From the NCBI RefSeq assembly GCF_014203605.1, contig NZ_JACHJJ010000037.1, positions 1-52,259 of the forward strand: 52,259 nucleotides of DNA, given 5' to 3'. Source of the DNA: Thiemannella venezuelensis (GTDB lineage: Bacteria > Actinomycetota > Actinomycetes > Streptosporangiales > Streptosporangiaceae). The notes under the pieces were generated by a model, which worked only from the letters and a program-made list of their open reading frames with translations, was not told the DNA's origin and searched no databases. Position numbers and translations under genes: made by a program. Shown here piece by piece: positions 31,502 to 40,186 of the stretch. Position 1 is the first letter of the stretch. Every line of letters begins with the position of its first letter.

Positions 31502-32530
31502 TCAGCAGGTGGTGGGGAGGCCGAACGCGGGGAGCAGGCCGGGAGCGAACGAGGTGATCTCCACGATCCGGCCCTCGGCCACCCGCAGCACCTCCAGCAC
31601 CTGTGCCCGGTACAGCGTGTCGCCCGGCCGGCGGAGGTAGTGCGCGACCGCCGGCTGCCGGTTGGCCCGGGTCGGCAACCGGCGCCAGTGCCCCAGGTAG
31701 CCCGGTGCGGCCGGGTCCAGGATCTCGGCGAGTGCCGCGGCGAACGCCTCACGCCCGACCCACAGCGTCTCCCTCGTGCCGGACTCGCACGGCTGCGGCA
31801 TCGGCATGGTCACGCGGATGTCCTCGTGGAGCAGTTCCGCCATGGCACCGGTGTCCGCCCGCTCCAGCAGCACCAGGTAGCGCTGCACCAGCGTGCGTTC
31901 GGCCTCCGTCGGATCCGTGGCGGGCGCCCACTCCAGCCGCCGTGGCGGGAGGTGGGAGCGCAGGGCGGCGCGGGCCCGGGGTAGCGCGCTGTTCACCGAC
32001 GCGACGCTGAGGCCGAGCATGTCCGCGGTGTCCGCGGCCGGCCAGCCCAGGATGTCGCGCACGATGAGCACGGCCCGCTGCCTCGGCGGCAGGTGCTGGA
32101 CGGCGATCAGGAACGCCAGCTCGATCGTCTCCTTCTCGATGACCGCGGCGTCGGGCTCGGCGTCGTGCGGCGCGGCCCGGTCGAGCAGCAGGTCCGGATA
32201 CGGCTCGAGCCAGGGGATCAGATCCGGTGACCGCGCCACCGATCCGGCTTCCGGCGCGCCGGCCCCTCCTTCGGCGCGCGGCCGGCGCCGGGCACCGTCG
32301 AGGAAATCGAGGCACACGTTGGTCGCGATGCGGTAGAGCCAGGCCCGCGCGGTCGACCGCCCCTGGAAGGTGTCCCGCTTACGCCATGCCCGCAGCAGGG
32401 CCTCCTGCACCAGGTCCTCGGAGTCCGAGAACGACCCGACCATCCGGTAGCAGTGCACCCGCAACTCGTGCCGGTGCGCCTGCACCAGACCGCTGAACGC
32501 GGACTCGTCGAGCACCTGCCCCGGGCTCAC
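31502..32530 (-). CDS. ECF sigma factor with SnoaL-like tail
   Basis: 342 aa. Sigma-2 spans ~10-80 (HRHELRVHCYRMVGSFSDSEDLVQEALLRAW, TARAWLYRIATNVCLDFLD), and sigma-4 ~140-195 (LIAVQHLPPRQRAVLIVRDILGW, MLGLSVASVNSALPRAR). A SnoaL/NTF2-like domain follows (~205-342), as in ECF41/ECF56-type factors, where the tail replaces an anti-sigma factor and tunes activity. GTG 32530 overlaps the stop of the MFS gene (GTGA). Being last in an operon with an exporter suggests it senses the exported compound or drives the operon. Confidence 0.87.
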   Translation of the reverse strand: MSPGQVLDESAFSGLVQAHRHELRVHCYRMVGSFSDSEDLVQEALLRAWRKRDTFQGRSTARAWLYRIATNVCLDFLDGARRRPRAEGGAGAPEAGSVARSPDLIPWLEPYPDLLLDRAAPHDAEPDAAVIEKETIELAFLIAVQHLPPRQRAVLIVRDILGWPAADTADMLGLSVASVNSALPRARAALRSHLPPRRLEWAPATDPTEAERTLVQRYLVLLERADTGAMAELLHEDIRVTMPMPQPCESGTRETLWVGREAFAAALAEILDPAAPGYLGHWRRLPTRANRQPAVAHYLRRPGDTLYRAQVLEVLRVAEGRIVEITSFAPGLLPAFGLPTTC

Positions 32531-34131
32531 CGGCGGTCCTCCGCCGTCTGGCCGGACTCCGCCGGCGTGCCCGGCATCGGCATGTCGCCGAGGGACGGCA
32601 GGTGCCCGAGACCGATCCGCGCGACCGCCGCGAGCGCCAGGAAGATGACGACCGACACGATCGCGATGATATGCAGTCCATCGGTGAACGCCGCACGTGC
32701 CGAGGTCAGCAGGGCGGTACCGGCATCGGCCGGCAGCGCCGGCACGGCCGCGACCGCGCCGGCGATGCTGTCCTGGGCCGCGGCCGCGACGTCTCGCGGC
32801 ACGCCGTCGGGGACGTCGATCCGGGTCCGGTAGGTGGCGGTGCCGATGATGCCGAGGATCGCCACGCCGAGCGCGACACCCAGTTCGCCGGCGGTCGACG
32901 CCAGCGAGCCGGCGGCGCCCGCCTTCTGCGGTGGCGCCGACGACATCACCAGGAACGGCGCCATCGGACCGACCGACGCGCCGCCGACGTACACGACCGT
33001 GATCCCGGAGAGCAGGACCGCGAGGCCGGAAGCGTCGGGCACCCGGGTGAGCACGACCATGCCGGCCGCGGCGGTGATCGACCCGGCCATGAGAATGTAC
33101 GCGGGGCGCACCTTGCGCGCGAGCGCGGGTGCCGCGTTCCCGACGATGATCATGACCGCCGACGGCAGCAGCAGCCACAACCCTGTCTCGAACGGCGAGA
33201 GGCCGGCGACCAGTTGCAGGTACAGCGTCCCCATCAGGCCGACCCCGCCCATCACGAACGCGATGAGCAGCGCGAGCACCAGCGTGGCGGACAGCGCCCG
33301 ATCGCCAAACAGGCCGAGGTCCAGCAGCGGGTTGGTGACGCGGCGCTGCCGCAGGACGAACACCACCCCGAACAGAAGACCGGCGGCCAACGCCGCCACC
33401 GGCGCCGCCTCCCAACCGCCGCGCGCCAGGGTCTTGAGCCCGTAGATGAACGGCAGCACCGCCGCCACCGACAGCACCACGCTGACGAGATCCAGCCTCC
33501 GCGCGTCCGGGTCGCGGGAATCCGGTACCAGGAACGGCGCCGCCAGCAGCAGCAGCGCCATGACCGGCACCGCCATGAGGAAGATCGACCCCCACCAGAA
33601 CGACCTGAGCAGCAGGCCGCCGAGCACCGGGCCGAGGACCATGCCGGCCATCAGCGAGGTGCCCCACGCGCCCATGGCCGCGCCCATCTGCTTCGGGTCC
33701 TTGAACATCTCGCGCAGCAGCGCCAGGACCGACGGGATCAGGGTGGCACCCGCGATACCGAGCACCGCCCGCGCGCCCACCAGCATGCCCGGTGAGACGG
33801 CGTACGCCGCCATGATCGACGCGACGAGGAACAGCGCCGCACCGCCGAGCAGCACCGTCCGCCGTCCGATCCGGTCGCCGAGGTTTCCCGCCGTGATCAG
33901 CAGGCCGGCGATGAGAAAGCCGTAGATGTCCGATATCCAGAGCTGCTCGGTGCCGTTCGCGCCGAGGTCCGCGCTCAGGTGCGGCAGCGCCAGGAAGGTG
34001 ATGTTGACGTCGACCGCCGCGAACATGGTCGGCAGGCACAGCACGGCCAGGCCGAGCCACTCCCGCACGGTGGCCCGGTGCGGGCGATCCGGTACCGCCG
34101 GCGCGGCGGCCGGCGCGTCGAAGGCGGTCAC
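32527..34131 (-). CDS. MFS drug exporter, DHA2 (14-helix) family
   Basis: 534 aa with about 14 hydrophobic segments. Motif A appears as GNLGDRIGRRTVLLGG and motif C near GTSLMAGMVLGPVLGGLL, typical of proton-driven exporters of the EmrB/QacA type. VDVNITFLALPHLSADL in helix 1 is motif D1. GTG start overlaps the stop of the upstream gene (GTGA), and its own stop overlaps the sigma gene. Substrate is unknown; the isomerase-like and sigma partners suggest a xenobiotic response. Confidence 0.9.
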   Translation of the reverse strand: MTAFDAPAAAPAVPDRPHRATVREWLGLAVLCLPTMFAAVDVNITFLALPHLSADLGANGTEQLWISDIYGFLIAGLLITAGNLGDRIGRRTVLLGGAALFLVASIMAAYAVSPGMLVGARAVLGIAGATLIPSVLALLREMFKDPKQMGAAMGAWGTSLMAGMVLGPVLGGLLLRSFWWGSIFLMAVPVMALLLLAAPFLVPDSRDPDARRLDLVSVVLSVAAVLPFIYGLKTLARGGWEAAPVAALAAGLLFGVVFVLRQRRVTNPLLDLGLFGDRALSATLVLALLIAFVMGGVGLMGTLYLQLVAGLSPFETGLWLLLPSAVMIIVGNAAPALARKVRPAYILMAGSITAAAGMVVLTRVPDASGLAVLLSGITVVYVGGASVGPMAPFLVMSSAPPQKAGAAGSLASTAGELGVALGVAILGIIGTATYRTRIDVPDGVPRDVAAAAQDSIAGAVAAVPALPADAGTALLTSARAAFTDGLHIIAIVSVVIFLALAAVARIGLGHLPSLGDMPMPGTPAESGQTAEDRR

Positions 34132-34748
34132 TGCCGCCGCCCGAGGTAGGCCAGCAGGCGTGCCTGCTCGTCGGCGTCCGGGCCGACCTCCATCTCGGGG
34201 CCCGCCATCATGCCCCGCACGACGTCATGCCCGACGATCATGAGCGAGGCCCGGACCTGCTGGATCTCCACCGGGTCGATCCGGTCGTCTTGGCCGGTGG
34301 CTCGGGCCAGATCCCATCCATGGACGACGAGCTCGGTGCATATCGATCGATCGATTCCCTCGGCGAAGGTCCACCGGCCGAACCGGCCGGTGTACCTCTC
34401 CTCCGCCCGCTCCTGGTCGTCGAGGTCGGCCTGCACCTGATCCCGGATCACCGCGAAGGCGCCGAGCGGATCCCGGTCGACGCCCGGGCGGGCAGGCGGC
34501 CGGCGGTTCACCTGGAACAGGTGGACTTCGTGCATCGCCACCACGTGACCCACGAGGTCGCTCACCGACCAGTCGGTACACGGCGTCGGACCGTCCCACT
34601 CGTCCGCGCCGACGCCTTCCAGTTTCGCGGTGAAGGCCGCGGCCAGGCCGCGGTACCGGTCGGCGGTGGCACCGTACGGCCGACCGCCTCCTGGCGCGTG
34701 CGCCTCGGGTACCAGATCCTCCGTACCGCCCGGACTTGCTGATGTCAT
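34128..34748 (-). CDS. TIGR03086-like DinB/MDMPI metal-binding protein
   Basis: 206 aa. WDGPTPCTDWSVSDLVGHVVAMH matches the N-terminal metal-binding four-helix bundle of mycothiol-dependent maleylpyruvate isomerase and the TIGR03086 family; a further His is in VVHGWDLARATG. GGGAGC precedes the ATG. It is first in a coupled three-gene operon with an exporter and ECF sigma factor. Members may transfer mycothiol to electrophiles, which would suit a toxin-efflux operon, but the reaction is not established. Confidence 0.8.
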   Translation of the reverse strand: MTSASPGGTEDLVPEAHAPGGGRPYGATADRYRGLAAAFTAKLEGVGADEWDGPTPCTDWSVSDLVGHVVAMHEVHLFQVNRRPPARPGVDRDPLGAFAVIRDQVQADLDDQERAEERYTGRFGRWTFAEGIDRSICTELVVHGWDLARATGQDDRIDPVEIQQVRASLMIVGHDVVRGMMAGPEMEVGPDADEQARLLAYLGRRQ

Positions 34749-34866
34749 GCGAGCTGCTCCCTGTCACCGATACCGCTCGCCGGCGCCGATCGCCGGACCT
34801 CACACCGGTATGACGGTCGGCGCCGCGAAAACTGAGCACCGCGTCTCCGGCAGGGGTGGACCGGTG

Positions 34867-35253
34867 TCACCGGCGCGGGATCGAGGTGCCTGCTGCCGGA
34901 GGATCACCGTCGCGAGAGGTACGGCGGCGGCGGGGCGAGGTGAAACGGTGCAGTTCGAGGACCGGCGGCAGCGGAACCAGACCGGGACCACCGGCGCGGA
35001 CCCATTCGGCGACGTCGGCGGTGGCGTTCTCGTCGTTGACGAAGGCCAGCCAGACCGGACGGCCACCGGCCGCCCGCCCTTCCGGCGTCGGCTGCACGAT
35101 CAGGACGTTGGCCTGGTCGCACACGTCGAGACAGCCGGTCACCCGGACCTCGGCGACCCCGGCCAACCGGCGGATCTGCTCGTCGTGGTCGAGGGCGGGC
35201 ACTTTCCGGGCACTCCCGCAGCAGCAGTCCCGGCACACGGTGATCCTTTTCAC
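34867..35253 (-). CDS. Thioredoxin-like 2Fe-2S ferredoxin
   Basis: 128 aa. ITVCRDCCCGSARK and VTGCLDVCDQANVLIVQP supply the four-cysteine pattern of the thioredoxin-like [2Fe-2S] family. Residues ~60-105 (VWLAFVNDENATADVAEWV) complete the fold. GTG 35253 overlaps the stop of the FhuF-like gene (GTGA) and is preceded by AAGGA. Being coupled to a FhuF-type reductase suggests it supplies electrons for ferric-siderophore reduction. Confidence 0.8.
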   Translation of the reverse strand: MKRITVCRDCCCGSARKVPALDHDEQIRRLAGVAEVRVTGCLDVCDQANVLIVQPTPEGRAAGGRPVWLAFVNDENATADVAEWVRAGGPGLVPLPPVLELHRFTSPRRRRTSRDGDPPAAGTSIPRR

Positions 35254-35957
35254 GTATTCCTTCCCCGGACGGGCCGGTGGCGCAGCACGCAGTCGCCGCA
35301 CGTGCCACCGCCGGGCACCCGGTAGTAGAGACAGCAGGTGCGCCGGGTGAAGAACGGCCGCGTGGCGAACGTCCCCTGGCCGCGCAGACGTCCCATGGCC
35401 AGCAGCTCGCGCCCCAGTGACAGGGCGGCCGAGGCGTGCTGCGGCCGATGCCGGGCCAGTGTTTGCACGCTCCCGGCCAGTGCCGAGGCGGCATTGCCCC
35501 ACAGGATCGCCGGCGCGACCGGGACGATGCGGCCGACCGTGTCCGCCAGCGGCTCCAGAAAGCCCGCCACGATCGCCCGGTAGAGCAGGGCGGCGCCGTC
35601 GCCCTGCGCTACCGGCAGGAAGGGCCATTCCTCCAGCCGCAGCGGCAGGGGCCCGTGCGGCACCGGGCGCCAGTGCACCCTCTGTGGATCGAAGCCGCCG
35701 GCCGCGCCGTACAGCACCAGCAGCCCGACCGGCGGGGACAGGAACCGTGCCGCCAGTCCCTGGAACAGGATGGACGCCGCCACCCGGCGCTCACCGGTGC
35801 CGAGGCGCCCGGCGGCGCCGGCGACGCGGGCGGCGAGCAGATCGGCGTCCTGGATCAGCTCGCCGACGGGTCGCCATCCCTCCCCCGCAGGTCCTGCCTC
35901 GACGGCGAAGTAGTCTCCCATCGCGGCCAGGTCACGCACGTGCGCGCACGCAGGCAC
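35250..35957 (-). CDS. FhuF-like 2Fe-2S ferric-siderophore reductase
   Basis: 235 aa. The C-terminus FFTRRTCCLYYRVPGGGTCGDC matches the FhuF cysteine signature (CC-X10-C-X2-C) that holds an atypical [2Fe-2S] cluster. The N-terminal part (MGDYFAVEAGPAGEGWRPV, ILFQGLAARFLSPPVG) matches the FhuF fold. GTG 35957 is chosen because AGAGGAC lies 9 nt upstream; the frame extends to 36092 without a ribosome site. It probably releases iron from siderophores in the cytoplasm together with the ferredoxin downstream. Confidence 0.8.
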   Translation of the reverse strand: MPACAHVRDLAAMGDYFAVEAGPAGEGWRPVGELIQDADLLAARVAGAAGRLGTGERRVAASILFQGLAARFLSPPVGLLVLYGAAGGFDPQRVHWRPVPHGPLPLRLEEWPFLPVAQGDGAALLYRAIVAGFLEPLADTVGRIVPVAPAILWGNAASALAGSVQTLARHRPQHASAALSLGRELLAMGRLRGQGTFATRPFFTRRTCCLYYRVPGGGTCGDCVLRHRPVRGRNT

Positions 35958-36401
35958 AGGCGCCCGTCCTCTCTCGGGGAGATCCGCCCCGGCTGGTGAG
36001 GAGGCGACCGCGTGAGTCTCCTGGCTCTCGGGTCGACGCTCGTCCCGGCCTTCCCACCCCGCAGGGCAGTGGCTCGCTCGGGAGTCGCTCACCGATCACA
36101 GTGGCGGGACCGCACCGGAGTCGCACCGGTTTCCTCGTTCCGCCGTCGCCTTTCCGGGCATCGTCTCACACCCGCCCGGGAGGCGGTGGCGCCGCCGGCC
36201 GGCGCGAGCGCAAGTCCACCGCGGTGGCCGGGTAGAGGAATCGGCCGGTCGGGAGCCGGACGGGTGAACCGTTCGGGTGCGGTTCCTCCTCGGAGACCGG
36301 TTGACCTGGGAAGATCGACGTTCGCCGGCGTGTGGGCCCGCGTGGCCACCAGCAGTGGCCGGGGCGATCAATGATCGAAGCTGCGCACCCGCGCGTCCGC
36401 C
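35958..36401. other. Intergenic stretch, nothing recognised
   Basis: About 440 bp with no frame of convincing composition, no ribosome site and no clear repeat. It separates the FhuF-like gene from a phosphotransferase relic. A Fur/DmdR-type iron box was looked for and not seen. Confidence 0.5.
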
Positions 36402-36506
36402 GTGGCTGAGCTGGTCGTCGAGCCCGGCGACCGCCTGCTGCACTGGGACCTGCACTACGGCAACGTCCTGGCGGGGCAACGGGAACCCTGGCCGGCCGCG
36501 ATGTGA
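36402..36506 (+). pseudogene. Aminoglycoside phosphotransferase-type relic
   Basis: Thirty-four codons survive: VVEPGDRLLHWDLHYGNVLA then GQREPW. HWDLHYGN is the catalytic loop of APH (streptomycin 6-kinase-like) enzymes, normally followed by IDPKP; here a stop comes after PAAM. Nothing upstream matches the N-lobe. Confidence 0.7.
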
Positions 36507-36646
36507 CGCGCCGCGAACGCGACGACCTGGGCCTTCAGCGCGCGGTCAGCCGCTTGAGCTCGGAGCGCACGCCTTCGCGCTTGGCCGCCTGGGTGCCCGG
36601 CCCCAGCACCGCGGCGTCCTTGATCGATCCGGGTATGCTGCCGGTC

Positions 36647-37909
36647 ATGTCCGACCAGTGTTCTCATCCCGGACCGCAGGCGCGAAACGGGCTGCTGGAT
36701 GATATGCGGTTCCTCATCACTGCGGCTCCCGGACAGGTCGACGCGCTGCTGGAGCAGACTGCCGATGCGCACGACAGCCTGATCGCGGCGGTGTATCGCG
36801 CTTCGGCGCATCTGCACCGCGGCATGTCCGAGGCCGCCCGTCGGCAGATCCTGGCACTGGATGCGGCCCGGCTGGGCGGAGATGAGCTGGCGTCCAGGAT
36901 CACCGCGACCCGGCTGGACGGCCATCCTCCGCCACGATGGAGCCCGACCTGGGTTGCCGGGTCCCGGACGGCCGGTGCGGCGCCGCAGGCCCGGCCAGGC
37001 CACGATGCCGCGATACGCGCGGTGTCGGTGACGGCGGACGGCCGTTTCATGGTCACCGCCGACGAGGCCGGCGAGGTACGGCTGCGCGAGCCTGCCGCCG
37101 GGCAGCAGATCGGCAGGCCCGTTCGTGACGAGGGCGGAGCCGGACAGGTGGCCGTGACCGTGATCGGTGATCGTCCACGGGTGATCACCGGCAGCGGCCC
37201 GGAGGGGACGGTGCGCGTCTGGGACCCGGCCACCGGCGAGCAGGTCGGGGAGATCCTCACCGACGCGGGTTACGCCCCGGCGATGGCCGTCGCGGTGCTG
37301 GACGGACGGCCGGTGCTGATCGCCGGATGCCTGGACGACACGGTGCGGCTGTGGGATCCGGCCACCGGCCACGAGGTCGGGGCGCCGCTCGCCGAGGAGG
37401 GCCGCCTGGTGTCGGTGGCCACGGCCTCGCTCCACGACCGGCCGGTCGCCGTCACCGTGACCGATGCCGACGGTGACAACGGCTGCGGGACGGTGCAGGT
37501 GTGGGATCTGAGCACCTGCCGTCGGATCGGGGTGCCGTTCGGGGAGGAGTACGAGGTGTCCCTGGCGGCGGTGGCGTCGGTCGGCGGGCGGCCGGTGGTC
37601 GTCACCAAGGGCTGGGATCACACGGTGCGGCTCTGGGATCCGGCAGCCGGTCGGCAGGTCGGTGCACCCGTGGCCGATGACGTCAGAGCCCATGCGTTGG
37701 CAACGGTGACCGCGGCCGGCAGGCCGCTTGCCGTCAGCGGCGAATGGCACGACGGGTACGGACGACTCCGAGCGTGGGATCTGGCCACCGGCCGTCAGGC
37801 GGGCCCGGCGCTGGTGTTTCCGGCTCGCATCACCGCGTTGGCCGCACCGTCGCAGGATCGCCTGGTGGTCGGCTTCGGGTCCGACGTCGCGGTGCTGGAT
37901 CCCTGCTGA
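36647..37909 (+). CDS. WD40-repeat protein
   Basis: 420 aa. Residues 1-110 form a helical domain (LLDDMRFLITAAPGQVDALL, AAVYRASAHLHRGMS) that precedes WD40 propellers in many Streptosporangiales proteins. From ~120 there are about six blades, with repeats ending TVRVWDPATGEQVGE, TVRLWDPATGHEVGA, TVQVWDLSTCRRIGV, TVRLWDPAAGRQVGA and RLRAWDLATGRQAGP. No signal or membrane segment. ATG 36647 is taken; ATG 36635 is in frame and the ribosome site is weak for both. Likely a scaffold; partner unknown. The last blade may be incomplete. Confidence 0.82.
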   Translation: MSDQCSHPGPQARNGLLDDMRFLITAAPGQVDALLEQTADAHDSLIAAVYRASAHLHRGMSEAARRQILALDAARLGGDELASRITATRLDGHPPPRWSPTWVAGSRTAGAAPQARPGHDAAIRAVSVTADGRFMVTADEAGEVRLREPAAGQQIGRPVRDEGGAGQVAVTVIGDRPRVITGSGPEGTVRVWDPATGEQVGEILTDAGYAPAMAVAVLDGRPVLIAGCLDDTVRLWDPATGHEVGAPLAEEGRLVSVATASLHDRPVAVTVTDADGDNGCGTVQVWDLSTCRRIGVPFGEEYEVSLAAVASVGGRPVVVTKGWDHTVRLWDPAAGRQVGAPVADDVRAHALATVTAAGRPLAVSGEWHDGYGRLRAWDLATGRQAGPALVFPARITALAAPSQDRLVVGFGSDVAVLDPC

Positions 37910-38001
37910 AAGGCATGGCGCCCCGGGGCCGGCCGAAGAACGTGGTTCGAGACAGTGAGGACTCGCCACGGCGAGCCCGCTGTCACCTTCGAAAGGACGG
38001 C

Positions 38002-38247
38002 ATGGACGTTCCCGTGCACTACCGCAAGCGGCTGGTCGGGTTCATCGAGGATTCGACGGTGGACAACTTCCGCACCTACGGCCGCTGGCGGGCCGTCGCC
38101 TCCGAACAGACGACGGTGTTCCTGCGGGCCGTCGCCGCGGAGGCGGAGCCGGCGATCGGGATGGGCGAGGCAGGGCAGGTTCCCGGTTACGTGACGGGCA
38201 TCGACGACGGATGGATCGAGGTCGTGACGGTGCCGCCGGTGCCGTAG
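38002..38247 (+). CDS. Small hypothetical protein
   Basis: 81 aa, starting VPVHYRKRLVGFIEDSTVDN, no membrane segment, no family recognised. The ATG follows GAAAGGA at good spacing and composition is plausibly coding. It lies 92 bp after the WD40 gene on the same strand and could be co-transcribed. Its last 61 bp overlap the 3' end of the convergent gene at 38187. Confidence 0.55.
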   Translation: MDVPVHYRKRLVGFIEDSTVDNFRTYGRWRAVASEQTTVFLRAVAAEAEPAIGMGEAGQVPGYVTGIDDGWIEVVTVPPVP

Positions 38248-38471
38248 GAGTCCTCGCTCACGCATGCCGTGCGCGGCTCGTCGCTCCTCCCGATCAGCCC
38301 GTCCGCCCCCGTGGCCAGGTCCCACCTGCCCAGCAGGTCCTCCCGCAGGGCCAGGGCGACCGGACGACCGGCCACCACCGTGGCGGCGACCTGCCATACC
38401 ACCGCGCCCAGCGGCTGCGGCCGGTCCATCTCCACCGGCAACCAGCCGATCATGCCCTCGGAGTCCAGCAT
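38187..38471 (-). CDS. Small hypothetical protein
   Basis: 94 aa, not recognised: MLDSEGMIGWLPVEMDRP then VVWQVAATVVAGRPVALALRE. The ATG follows GAAGGACGG about 9 nt upstream and third positions are strongly G/C. The convergent overlap of 61 bp with the previous gene means one C-terminus is constrained by the other or one frame is not real. Confidence 0.5.
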   Translation of the reverse strand: MLDSEGMIGWLPVEMDRPQPLGAVVWQVAATVVAGRPVALALREDLLGRWDLATGADGLIGRSDEPRTACVSEDSYGTGGTVTTSIHPSSMPVT

Positions 38472-38590
38472 GGTGCCCGTCCTTCCCGTTCCGTCATCGT
38501 CCACCGGCGCAGACCTGCGATGGTGGTGACCCGGGGCCGCGGCCGACTCCCGGCGTGGCCCGCGGGTCGGGGCTGCGGGCGGCGGGAAGC

Positions 38591-40114
38591 TCAGGCCTGG
38601 AGCCTCAGCTCCACCGACGGGGCCCCCAGCAGGCGCTTGGCTTCGCGGATGCCGGAGACGAAGGCGCCGTCGGCGTGGCCGAACCGCACCGGGCAGGTCG
38701 CCTCACCGGCGAACAGCACGCGACCGGCCAGGGGGACCGCCAGTTCCTCGATCGCGGCGACGCCGGCGCCGGGGGTGAGGTGGGTGTAGGCGCCGCGGGC
38801 GAACGGGTCGTTGCGCCAGCCGGTGACGGCCCAGGCCGCCGGAGCCGGGAGCCGCGCGCCGGTCGCGGTGACGAGCACGTCCTGGGCGCGCCGCAGCACC
38901 TCCTCCGCCGCCAGGGCGGACAGCGCGCGCCCTGCCGGGCCGCCGGCCAGCGCGACCAGGGTGGGCGCGCCGGCCGGGCCGGTGGCGTCGATCCAGGCGC
39001 GCAGCGGGGTGCCCCCGTGCCGGACCAGGAACCCGGTGGCGGCCTCGTCCCAGTGCCGGGAGCCGTAGCGCAGAACCACCTTCTCGAAGTCGCCGAAGCC
39101 GAGCGCCGCAACGGCCCGCGCCTTCGACGCGGGCAGGGCCGGCTGGAATCCGATCGTCCCCGCTTTGAGGACGCCGAGGGGAACGGTGACCAGCACGTGC
39201 GAGCCGCGCTCGGTGCGGCCGTCGGTCGTCTCGACGGTCACGCCGGCGCCGTCGGCACGGACCGTCCGCACGGCCGCACCCGTCCGGACGGCCGCATCGG
39301 GGGTGAGCGCCGCGATCAGACGGCGGTATCCGCCTTCCGGGACGTCATCGCCGCCGCCGTACGGCTCGGGAACCTCCAGCACCGCAGCCGACAGCTCGGC
39401 GGCCGGAGCGGCGAGTTCCGTCTCGACGACCGTCTGGAGGATGAACCGCATCCACTCGCGGCGGCCGGTGTCGGGCTCTGCGGCGCAGTAGGCGTCGATG
39501 AGGCCGCCGAGAGTCGTCTCCCGCCCTCCCCCCGCGGCCCGCCCCGGGCCGGTGGGAGCGCCGGAGGGCGTGGACCGGGCGGCGAGTTTCGCCGCGGCGC
39601 CCTCGAAGCCGGCCGCGCTGCGGATCAGGCTCGATCGGCCGGATCCGCGCACCTGCGCGCCTCCTCCGTCCACCAGTGCGACTCCGGCGGTCAGGTCGTC
39701 CAGGGCGTACGGCAGCCGCCGGATGCCCGTCCGCTCGCACAGCTGTGCCAGTGGGTTGCCCTGGGGGGTGTGGATCCACGCGGCGCCCAGGTCGATGTCG
39801 GTCCCACCGATCTCGGCGGTGCGGATCCGCCCGCCCAGGCGATCTCTCGCCTCCAGGACCAGCACCTCCACCCCCGCCGAGGTCAGAGCGTTGGCCGCGG
39901 CGAGACCGGCGAACCCCGCCCCGATCACGATGACGCGGGTGACGTCGCCCGCGACGCCGCCCGGCGGGGGGCCGCCGTCGCGGCCGACCTCCCATCGGTT
40001 CCCGGTCCGGTACCGGGCCGACGAGGCACCGGCCTGGTAGGCGGCGGCGGTCCCGGCGGCGGCAGCGGACAGCCCGGCTATCCCCGCCAGCAGTCCTCTC
40101 CTGCTCAGGCGCAT
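38591..40114 (-). CDS. Tat-exported flavin amine oxidase
   Basis: 507 aa. LSRRGLLAGIAGLSAAAAG is a twin-arginine signal with a hydrophobic core. VIVIGAGFAGLAAANALTSAG and a later LEARDRLGGRI are the dinucleotide-binding and GG-doublet motifs of FAD amine oxidases; the C-terminal GRVLFAGEATC and GAFVSGIREAKRL are the second FAD contact. It oxidises an amine outside the membrane to aldehyde, NH3 and H2O2; the amine is unknown. It is divergent from the TetR gene, with two operator-like repeats in the 72-bp gap, so its repression by that protein is likely. Confidence 0.88.
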   Translation of the reverse strand: MRLSRRGLLAGIAGLSAAAAGTAAAYQAGASSARYRTGNRWEVGRDGGPPPGGVAGDVTRVIVIGAGFAGLAAANALTSAGVEVLVLEARDRLGGRIRTAEIGGTDIDLGAAWIHTPQGNPLAQLCERTGIRRLPYALDDLTAGVALVDGGGAQVRGSGRSSLIRSAAGFEGAAAKLAARSTPSGAPTGPGRAAGGGRETTLGGLIDAYCAAEPDTGRREWMRFILQTVVETELAAPAAELSAAVLEVPEPYGGGDDVPEGGYRRLIAALTPDAAVRTGAAVRTVRADGAGVTVETTDGRTERGSHVLVTVPLGVLKAGTIGFQPALPASKARAVAALGFGDFEKVVLRYGSRHWDEAATGFLVRHGGTPLRAWIDATGPAGAPTLVALAGGPAGRALSALAAEEVLRRAQDVLVTATGARLPAPAAWAVTGWRNDPFARGAYTHLTPGAGVAAIEELAVPLAGRVLFAGEATCPVRFGHADGAFVSGIREAKRLLGAPSVELRLQA

Positions 40115-40144
40115 GCTGTTTCACATCATCCCTGGTAGATCTCA

Positions 40145-40185
40145 CTGTACGGTGAACAATAGGGAATTTATTGTACGGTGGACAA
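40145..40185. promoter_or_regulatory. Paired TetR-type operator between amine oxidase and tetR
   Basis: Two related sites: CTGTACGGTGAACAAT (40145-40160) and ATTGTACGGTGGACAA (40170-40185), 25 bp apart. Each is an imperfect dyad, TTGTnC...GnACAA. The second abuts the TetR start. The same pair recurs at 41657-41696. Confidence 0.65.
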
Positions 40186-40186
40186 C

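Noticed and set aside
36535-36648. 37-codon minus-strand frame (MTGSIPGSIKDAAVLGPGTQ...)
   Set aside because: Composition is plausible, but there is no ribosome site and it overlaps the WD40 start. It may be a relic; not strong enough to list as a gene.
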